The notes beneath the pieces were generated by a model. The model searched no databases, was not told where the DNA came from, and was given only the letters and a program-made list of their open reading frames with translations. Position numbers and translations under genes: made by a program. DNA of 64,000 bases from Paramecium octaurelia (taxonomy: Eukaryota > Ciliophora > Oligohymenophorea > Peniculida > Parameciidae): NCBI GenBank assembly GCA_905182995.1, contig CAJJDP010000092.1, positions 254,055 through 318,054 of the forward strand, given 5' to 3'. This document shows, in pieces, positions 56,220 through 64,000 of the stretch (positions are counted from its first letter, which is position 1; every line of letters starts with the position of its first letter).

Positions 56220-56558
56220 ATGTTAGAGTATATTGTTAAAAGACCACAATTGTTTTGGTTAGTGCTTAGATTATGCTATAGATTAACTTACAAACAAATT
56301 GAGATTAACTTAAGAAGCACAATCACTCTCTTTTCAATGATCAAAAATATTATTCTGCTCCTTAATAATATAATAATATCACTCATTGAATCCAATAAAA
56401 TTGAAATAAAAAGAAATTTAAACAAGCAAAAACCAATGCCTTTCAAATACTAATTAAAAACCACCTATTCTATGAAGCAGATTCTCCGAAAACTGCAATA
56501 AAAACAAATTCCAATCACCACTCAAGCGGCTGTAACTGAATTTTCTGAAAGCAGTTGA
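56220..56558 (+). CDS. Possible small protein, 112 residues
   Basis: 113 codons from MLEYIVKRPQLFWLVLRLCY to a TGA at 56556. The first part is hydrophobic, the middle Ile/Asn/Lys-rich like noncoding DNA, and the end is Gln/Thr-rich (QIPITTQAAVTEFSESS). No motif. It could be a fragment. Confidence 0.25.
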
Positions 56559-56689
56559 GATGAATTCTTTTGGGACTGGGAGAAAGATATATATATACAT
56601 ACATAGATTATATATTCTAGGTTGATGAATCACATCATGCTTAGATTAAATAATACATTAATTAGTAGACAGAAAATAAGTTTAGGTCT

Positions 56690-57330
56690 TTGCAAAAAAA
56701 TATATGAGGAAATGTGCCAGTATTTTAAATAAGCAGGAATTACATCCCGAAGTAGAGATTTAAATCAATTATGGAATCTTAAAGTTTTAATGAGGTTGCG
56801 TCAAAAAATTAACTTTAGAGCAACTGTATGTCTTAACAAAAGCAAGTTATATATGTACGCTTTAACAAATTTGCCCCGTATTAAAGAAGAAAAATAACTG
56901 ATTAATATTGATGAACCAGAAATAGGCAAAGATTTTTTTAGCACCTAGAGTTTGGTGTATCAAAAAATAAGCGTTTTATATTTTACGAGAAGAGTTACTA
57001 AGGAGAATCAATAATGATTAAAGATTTACAAGTGTTTTAATGCTTAAAGGCAACATCAACGCTGAATCATAAAATTTTTGACAAAGTTGATTCATATTTG
57101 CATCAAAAATATGGGTTAAGGAAATATTTATTTGTTATGGATAATGCTTCTGTTCATAAGGAAGATAATTTATCAAAATTTGTTTTGAAATACATGCATA
57201 ATGTGTATCTGCCACCATATTCAACTTTGTTGAATTTAATTGAACATGTATGTGTGAAATGAAAAATAAGCCATCTAAATAGGACTGTTGATAAAAGTTT
57301 GAAAATTAATTAAGACATACATTATTAACA
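56690..57330 (+). mobile_element. Tc1/mariner-type transposase remnant (copy A)
   Basis: Catalytic-domain pieces are in family order: INIDEPEIGKDFF near 56905 (first Asp), FVMDNASVHKEDNLSKFVLK near 57131 (second Asp in MDNAS.H), and VYLPPYSTLLNLIEHV near 57208, where LPPYSPxLNPIE carries the final acidic residue. An HTH-like CQYFKQAGITSRSRDL lies near 56710. The pieces are in different frames and interrupted by TGA, so it is inactive, although D, D and E are all still visible. Tc1/mariner elements are the presumed source of Paramecium internal eliminated sequences. Confidence 0.75.
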
Positions 57331-57756
57331 TTTTAGCTAAATAAGAGATGAGCACTTATATAAGTATTACCAATCAGTATTTAAAATGTTTCTAAGATTT
57401 TTGAAGAAAAAAAATTTACTAGAGTGATAGTATTAATTTAAAAACGAGTATTCAAAACCATTTATGTAATGAATTATGTGAAAATTAAATGAATCGAATT
57501 TTAAAATATCCTATCGACAAAGAAATTCATATTTTGATTGAAATAATATTTGATAAAAAAAATGATATTTCAATTTTCCTAAAATCAAATTCATAAAGGT
57601 TAATAATCACCAGAAATCTAATCATACAAAATTTCAATTTAACTACTATAACTGATAGAATAATCATTGCCAAGTTGCTATGGTGAAATTCATTTCGTTG
57701 AGCAAAATTATTAAAATTTAATTCAAAATTGTATATTTTAATACCTTTGATAATAT

Positions 57757-60424
57757 TCAACATTATTTCTATACTTTTTTGCATTCTAACATCAAACTGC
57801 CTTTAGATTTGAATAAATATCGTAAATCTACACCTTAATAATTTAGAAATTCTCCTTTAAAAAATAAAGCTCCTTAGGCTTCTAAAATAGGATTTTAAGA
57901 AATTCGCAGTTTGGTAAAATAGGAGTTATCTAAATACTAACGAAATATAATTACTACATACAGGAAGCATGTTTTCAGTAAAGATAGAGGGCTTAAAATT
58001 TGAAATAGTTTCCTTGTAACTATCATCAGTTTATATGTTCCATAAATGAATGGAGCTGTCATAACTACAAGATGCTAATGTAGTACCATCAAGAGAAAAA
58101 CAAACCTAACTCACATAATCAGTATGACCCTTTAATTTGACTTTTTAATATCCTGTCTTAATATCCCATAGACGGATAGACTCATCATAACTACCAGATG
58201 CTAATGTAGTACCATCAGGAGAGAAGCAAACTGAACGAACAAAATGTCCATGACCATCAAATTTGGCCTTTTGTTATCCTGTCTAAGTATCCCATAAACG
58301 GATAGACTGATCATCACTTCCAGATGCTAATGTAGTACCATCAGAGGAGAAGCAGACTGATAGCACATAATAAGTATGACCATCTAATTTGAAAATTTAT
58401 TATCCTGTCTTCACATCCCATAAATAAACAGAATTATCAGAACTACCAAAAGCCAATTTTGTATTATCAGGAGAGAAACATACAGAATAAGCAATGCTTC
58501 TATGGCTTTCTAATTTTGTTTATTATTACCCTGTCTTAACATCCCATAAGCGGATGGAGCAATCATCGCTACAGGATGCTAATGTCTTACTATCAGTCGA
58601 GAAACACACTGCTCGAACATAATTAGTATGACCATTTAATTTGGCTTTTGATTATTTTGTTTTAACATCCCATAAACATATTGAGTTATCATTACTACCA
58701 GATGCTAATGTAATACCATCAGAAGAGAAATTGACTGACATAACATGACCAGTGTGACCATCTAGTTTGGCTTTTTATTATCCTGTCTTAACATCCCATA
58801 AGCGGATAGATTTATCTGAACTACCAGATGCTAATATAGTACAATCAGGAGAGATACAGACGGTTAGAACATAATGAGTATGACCATCGATTTTGGCTTT
58901 GTATTATTCCGAATTATAATCCCATAAACGTATAGATTTATCACTACTACCAGATGCTATAGAATTACCGTCAGGAGAGAAAGAGACTGATCGAACTTAA
59001 TATTAATGACCATAGAATTATCCTTTTAATTATCTTGTCTCAACATCCCATAAACAGATGGGATGGTAATCACTACCAGATGCTAATTTAGTACCATCTG
59101 GAGAGAAACAAACTGATCGAACTAAATGAGTATGACCATCAAATTTTGCTTTGTATTTTCTTTTGTTCACATCCCATAAACGAATAGAGTTATCCAAACT
59201 ACCAAATGCTAATGTTGTACCATCAGGAGAAAAACAGACTGAATTAAAAAAATTACTCTCCAATTTGAAAATCTATTAACCTGTCTTAACTTCCCATAAA
59301 CGAATGGACTTATCTCCACCACCAGATGCTAATGTAGCACCATCAGGAGAGAAACATAGAGAGATAACATAAGGACAATCAAATTTTGCATTTTGTGATC
59401 CTGTTTTAACATCCCATATTCGGATAGACTTATCTTCACTACCAGATGCTAATTTTGTGCCATCAAGAGAGAAACAAAGTGAAAACACAGGACCAACATG
59501 ACCAATTAATTTCGAAATATATTTTCCTGTTCTACAATTCCGTATACAGACATACATGCACCTGAAAGAAGCTATTATAGTTCCATTAGGTGAGAAGCAT
59601 ACTGAATTTTCCTAACTTTTTCCTTTGAATATTGACTTTATATTTCCTGTTTTCACATCAGACAACCTAATCGAATTATCATCACAACAAGAAGCTAATG
59701 ACTTACTATCTGGAGAAAAGCAAACGTTACAGATTCCACCATGACCACTTATCTTCTTTAACTCATTTATTCTTAGATTCTTCCATTTGCAATTCAATAA
59801 TTTTGCTCCATTCAAATTCATTCCACTAATAATGACATTATTAAATTCAGATCCACTTAAATCACATTTTACAAAATTTCCTCCAAACAATGAAGTATTT
59901 CTAATTTTAATATATTCAAAATTTTGGTCCTTCAAATCAACTTTCATTTAAACTAACAAATGAAGGGAATTTGATCCGGACTAAATGTAACTGTCATCTA
60001 AGGCTGTAAGATGAACTAAAAATTGTAATAATGTTATGATCTTTGTATCACAAGATATTTTTGTGATCAAATCTTATTTTATGCATTCATATTCTTTGAT
60101 GGAGTAATTGTATTTATTAAAATCATGGTCTTTGGCTTTGTGAAGAAAATTTGCAATTTTCTTTATTTAGTTTTCTCTACATTCCAACCTCATATCTTCA
60201 TTTTGTTCATGATTTTATACTTGCAATACATATTATTCAACTTTCTAATGATTATTCTTTTCTGAAAGAAATTCTAGAGAATTTTTAAGCTTTTCTTTTT
60301 TTAGCATTTCCAACATGAAAGTGAAAATATATTCATCTAAATCGATTAAAGATGCTAAGAACTCATACAAATCATTTTTGAGTTACAATTATTCTTTATT
60401 TTGTTTAATCCCTAAGTTTCCCAT
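57757..60424 (-). CDS. Pentapeptide plus WD40-repeat protein, 880 residues
   Basis: One 25-nt intron near 57955 gives exactly 881 codons. [12 protein letters not shown] suggests N-myristoylation. Residues 10-160 are helical; pentapeptide repeats follow ([20 protein letters not shown]), then about 14 WD units of the type [27 protein letters not shown]. After the last repeat comes a family tail ([40 protein letters not shown]). The same order of pentapeptides, propeller and a terminal LFKxKG occurs in the P-loop gene at 39862. The N-terminal NTPase is absent here. Role probably scaffolding or sensing; unknown. The WD units are very similar at DNA level, suggesting recent amplification. Confidence 0.9.
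58040..59600. repeat. Tandem WD40-coding DNA repeats (about 126 nt)
   Basis: Near-identical blocks recur about every 126 bases, with the core agatgctaatgtagtaccat followed by cagg or cagaagagaa. Each encodes one WD unit of about 42 residues. Confidence 0.8.
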
Positions 60425-60779
60425 TAGAAATAAATATTATTATGAAATTTCTATTACTTTAATGTTTATTAGCCTTCAAATCTGAAATAATATCTTTAAT
60501 TTTTTGTTGAAGATTAGTGTTGATTTTCATAGTTGCAAATCATCGTTGTGATGGCTCACTTAAATTTGTGCATTACTTTATTCTCAATTATCATAGAATA
60601 GAAACACAAACTATTAACAAAATATCTCACTAAATGCATCAATACCATAGGCTATTAGTGCTAAACTTCTAAATTTTCAATTATCCAACTATTAGTTTAA
60701 TTTATATCATCTAATCAAAAATTATACTCTGAATAATTTTAAATAAATAAGTGAAAATTGGAGATACTATTATTGTAGA

Positions 60780-61145
60780 TCAAATTTTTTTTTAGATTTG
60801 AATAATTATTGTAAATCTACATCTTAAAGATTTCTAAATGCTTGCCTTAAACTAATATTTCTTCTGTTTCTAAATTAGGATTTTGAGATATGCAAGTTTA
60901 TTATTATTGTGGCTTATTATATGATAATTACACATACATACCTTTTGTAAAAATTAATTATCTTAAGATTGTTATTTTATTAGGTAAGTGCTTCTTTTTA
61001 ATAATCAGAAAAGTATTTAATAACTGTTCTTGTTTTATTATCCCTTAATCTGATCATTCTCTACCATCAGAAGAGAACTGAATGAATTAAATTAGAATGA
61101 CCATCTGTTTCGGATTTTATGATCTGGTTTAATATTTCTAAAAAA
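60780..61145 (-). pseudogene. Decayed relative of the adjacent WD40 gene
   Basis: Reading minus, 60890-60790 gives HISQNPNLETEEI followed by sequence that aligns at DNA level with the tail of the intact gene (RISQNPILEAQGA and the stretch around gtagattta). Further upstream, 61020-61130 contains a damaged WD unit (ETDGHSNLIHSV then SSDGREW in another frame). The rest of the repeats is missing. It looks like the eroded 3' end of a second copy in the same orientation, upstream of the intact gene. Confidence 0.65.
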
Positions 61146-61429
61146 TATACAATTCTAAATACAATAACAATATACCAATATTTCCTGATTTTTCTAGTTT
61201 CTATACTCCTAAACTATTACAAGGTTTTGAAAGAATCCTACTCTTTCTAAATAATACCAAGCGAAGCTTCAGTATTTAAATTCAAGTTTTCATAAACTGA
61301 GTATAATCAAATTTAGTTTTTAGGTTGATCTTACATATTTACAAAATAGATTAATTATTAATGAAGTTTTATTAACTTTTTAATGATTTTCTGACCACTA
61401 TCGTTTATAAAAGTTAATTTTGATTCAGT

Positions 61430-61740
61430 TATAATTAAGAAATAAGCCTGAAGTGTTGTGTTTTTTGAGTAATGTCATTGTATTTTCCAAATTTGCTTGC
61501 GACCTATTATTGCTCAGCCAATATGTTTGTAAAAGTTTACCAGTCGTTTTCAATTCATTATATAGTCAATTTGAATTTGCCAATCTTGATTGATGAACTG
61601 CTCCTACAGGAATATGTGCAATTTTAAGAAACTTTTTATTAAATTCTAGCTCATAAAGTTCTATTGGTAAGGATTGACAAAGAATCTTCTAATTCAAATT
61701 ATTCACTTGAAGTAGTAAACTTATTGAGAATAAATGAGAT
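61430..61740 (-). pseudogene. Coding-like remnant, unrecognised
   Basis: About 85 codons on this strand have protein-like composition (LCQSLPIELYELEFNKKFLK, IAHIPVGAVHQSRLANSN, then LYNELKTTGKLLQTYWLSNN) but an in-frame TGA separates the two halves. No family recognised; a fragment of a lost gene or element is most likely. Confidence 0.35.
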
Positions 61741-61790
61741 AATTAATTACAGTCAGGTTTACACTATTTAAATTTATGAGTTGAATATTA

Positions 61791-61840
61791 GGTAATGAAA
61801 TATTTTAATCAAATCAAGTTCATTAAAATATTTCATTACC
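61791..61840. repeat. Perfect 19-bp inverted repeat with 12-nt loop
   Basis: Left arm ggtaatgaaatattttaat at 61791-61809, loop caaatcaagttc, right arm attaaaatatttcattacc at 61822-61840, an exact reverse complement. No poly-T tract follows. It could form a hairpin in RNA or cruciform DNA; the flanks are not coding. Confidence 0.85.
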
Positions 61841-62559
61841 AATCACTACATTGTTATTTGTTATTTTGTAGCACTTTCTTTCTCTCAAAACATTTTCAAT
61901 TATCTATTCTATAACGACAATCTCTCATTTATTCACTTTTTTCTTTTATCTTATTACATGTCAGAATAATAATATAATTCAATATTTTGGAGTTAAAATA
62001 ATTCATAAAATATATATTTACTTTGTTTAGTTGAGGATGGCTTAATTTCTTAATTGAATAATATTATGCTATGTAATTTTTGTTTTAAATTTCGAATAAC
62101 GAATGAAGATTGAACTTATAAAAAGATCTTATCGTTATTATAAGCTTTTTTCTTATAATTTCTGATGTTTGAAATCTATGTTTTAATAATTTATAACTTT
62201 AAAAATAATCCTTTTTTCTTATTATTTTTAATGAAGTCGAAAGACATAAATTTATTGATATCATCATATAATGATGTAAGTTAAATTATACATTCAAACG
62301 TTTCTTTTCACAAATTTAGATGATATTTATTTTCTTATCTTACTATTTTTGGATAAGAGGTTTAATTTCAACCAATTCGGAGTTTGAATAATTTTTCTTA
62401 AATGTTGTTTATTTCTTGGTGTCTTCTTCTTGAATAGCTTTTGTTTTAGCAATTTGATGAGTTATAGTATAGACTTTCTTTCACAGCCTTTGTTCTTAAG
62501 TTGTTTTGAGAAATCTGATTCTCTCCATTTTCTAATGTTAAAAGGTGAATATTTTTTCA

Positions 62560-62900
62560 AACAGGATTAAAATAATTATGGTTTGGGGAAATGTAATTTA
62601 ATACATGAATCGACAATCTCTATCAGTAAGTTTATTAGAAGAAAACCTAAATCTTCCTTTTACAATAATTTGATAGGTTTTTCAAAACAGGGTCGATTTG
62701 TTGCTCTTCTTAGCAAACAACAACCCGAAGCATGAATTGATTTACTACTGATAAAAAATGTTTTGAGTGCAACTTTGTGCAAGTTTTCACTGTTAATTAA
62801 TGGAGAATTATATTTTGGGAGAAATCCTCCTAGGATTAGGCCAGCATAGATGGATTTTAGTGATCCAACGAAGCATTATATGCTTCCTCTATTTTATTAT
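62560..62900 (+). mobile_element. Tc1/mariner-type transposase remnant (copy B)
   Basis: IIMVWGNVIQYMN at 62571-62610 matches the MVWG motif of Tc1/mariner transposases. It is followed at the expected distance by FLANNNPKHELIYY (62707-62748), like QQDNxPKHxxK, and by RPAQMDFSDPTKHYMLPLFY (62840-62900), like WPAQSPDLNPIExxW. The second Asp is Asn and the final Glu is lost, and frames change, so it is dead and more eroded than the copy at 56690. Confidence 0.55.
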
Positions 62901-63424
62901 ATTACACCTAAATATTTTTAAGTTCAGTCAAATTGATATTTTAATGAATGCAAAAAATACATAATCTACATTTGGTTAATCATTATCTTTTTATCCTGTT
63001 AAAAATAAATATTTTCCAAATCAAAAATTTATATTGCAGCCCTAAAATAAAAACAATGATATCATAAATTATTATTAATGACTTAAAATATATTGAATTT
63101 GTTCAATTATTATTCATTGTTAGAAAATATTTCTACGTAGATTTTTACAATAAATATAGGAAACATTAACAATTTAATTGTTGATTAATCGAACAATAAT
63201 ATAATAAAGTGTGTAAAATTGTTATTCTTTTATAGTCCTATCAACTCTTAAACTTAAGGAACTTTTCATTAGCCTAATTTACATTCTGAAAATGAAATTA
63301 AATTAGTTACTCAAAGTTCAAACATTATGCACGCGACTGGTGAAGATTGGGTATAATTTAAGGAAGGAAGTATTTATTATTTAATAAACTTTATTATCAT
63401 TTAATTCTGACCAAGAAGGCTATT

Positions 63425-64000
63425 TCAATTTCCTGTAATATCTTTTATCCTATCCTCAATCAATTGAATGTCTTTTTAACGTTCCTCAGTAAGTTTGTGT
63501 TAGCGATCCATCTTGACCTCTGAGTTTTTTTCTTCAAACTCTTTCTAAATTCTTCTGCATCTTATTTTTTCTCTTTAGAAATTCGGAAGAATATTTTCAC
63601 GCTTGATTTTTCCCAAAGATAAATCAATTCTTGAATTTTTTTTGTGAATTTTTTTTCAGAACAATTCCTTGTATTATTCTAAGGTAAACAATTTCATATC
63701 TTATTTGACTACTATTGCGTTCTTTTTGATTCAATTCCCCAAATTTATTATTAAATAGAATCTTAATTCATTCTTGTATTAACTCATGCTTTGTACAGAT
63801 TTTAGCTGTACACCTATTTTATCAAATAATGCTGCTTGAGGATTATCGAGTTTTAAATACTTTGTCGGAGCATTATGAGGATAACTTGTTGTAATATTAA
63901 CTTTTTTCTGGCACAGATAAAGCTTATATATTTCAGGATTTTTTAATTTAAGTTATTAACAAGGTCATAAACACTATAAAAATCAAAAGTTTGTCTTAAT
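63425..64000 (-). CDS. Coiled-coil protein, 3' part only (runs off the window end), possibly decayed
   Basis: Protein-like segments on this strand: NPEIYKLYLCQKKVNITT, APTKYLKLDNPQAALFDKIG, then FGELNQKERNSSQIRYE, and FEEKNSEVKMDRQHKLTEER with QKDIQLIEDRIKDITGN to a TGA at 63425. They occupy different frames; some shifts could be short introns but I could not place all of them, so a pseudogene is possible. The start lies beyond 64000. Confidence 0.4.

Larger units (their letters stand above)
61146..63424. other. Gene-poor stretch with only fragments
   Basis: Besides the remnants and the inverted repeat listed separately, I see no intact frame. Sequence is AT-rich with many TGAs on both strands. 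Confidence 0.45.

Noticed and set aside
57527..57784. Minus-strand 85-residue frame
   Set aside because: It overlaps the true 3' end of the WD40 gene in another frame; a 25-nt intron leads instead to the conserved family tail and a TGA at 57757.
1..64000. CRISPR arrays, bacterial operons, rRNA or tRNA genes
   Set aside because: No spaced repeats, no Shine-Dalgarno pattern and no recognisable rRNA or tRNA; the genetic code and introns are those of a ciliate nucleus.

Overview
The window reads as ciliate macronuclear DNA, most likely a Paramecium. It is very AT-rich. Long open frames appear only when TAA and TAG are read as glutamine and TGA is the sole stop, and recognisable proteins (DCAF13/Sof1, TFIP11, ALG1, a TatD hydrolase, a zinc carboxypeptidase) run through many in-frame TAA/TAG codons. 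Genes are packed closely and interrupted by tiny introns, mostly 20-31 nt, that begin GTA and end TAG (a few end CAG or AAG). Removing such introns restores an exact multiple of three in many models. Boundaries below are hand-read from motifs and frame continuity; introns were inferred by eye.

Layout, 1-9453: a partial basic protein, a Myb-type DNA-binding protein, a TatD-family hydrolase, a MORN-repeat protein, a small membrane protein, a poorly resolved plus-strand gene, the splicing factor TFIP11, a second small probably mitochondrial membrane protein, and the ribosome-biogenesis WD protein DCAF13/Sof1. The last two diverge from a 34-bp spacer. 9575-11931 is an odd island of unrecognised plus-strand reading frames and a scrambled, frame-broken ABC-transporter remnant.

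11894-25855: a secreted coiled-coil protein resembling trichocyst-matrix/GRL proteins, a CAMK-like kinase with a DFN motif, several small or coiled-coil genes, a secreted Lys/Asp/Glu repeat protein with a cysteine-rich tail, a cytosolic-carboxypeptidase-like enzyme, a short-chain dehydrogenase and a membrane protein. The last three sit head to tail with 18-24 bp spacers. 25893-39807: an adenylate-kinase-8-like protein with lost P-loops, a VPS9-domain Rab GEF, ALG1, a tail-anchored protein, a large coiled-coil protein and a type I membrane protein.

39862-50615: a 1605-residue P-loop, pentapeptide and WD-like protein, coiled-coil proteins, a clearly broken copy of DPH5, a polyglutamine protein and an Arf-family GTPase with an altered switch II motif.

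50616-64000 is different. It is gene-poor, carries an apparently identical 1272-bp tandem duplication joined through a single N (probably an assembly overlap), remnants of a LINE-type reverse transcriptase and two Tc1/mariner transposases, an intact pentapeptide/WD40 gene with a decayed relative beside it, and a 19-bp perfect inverted repeat. This fits a macronuclear region near imprecisely eliminated, transposon-rich germline DNA.
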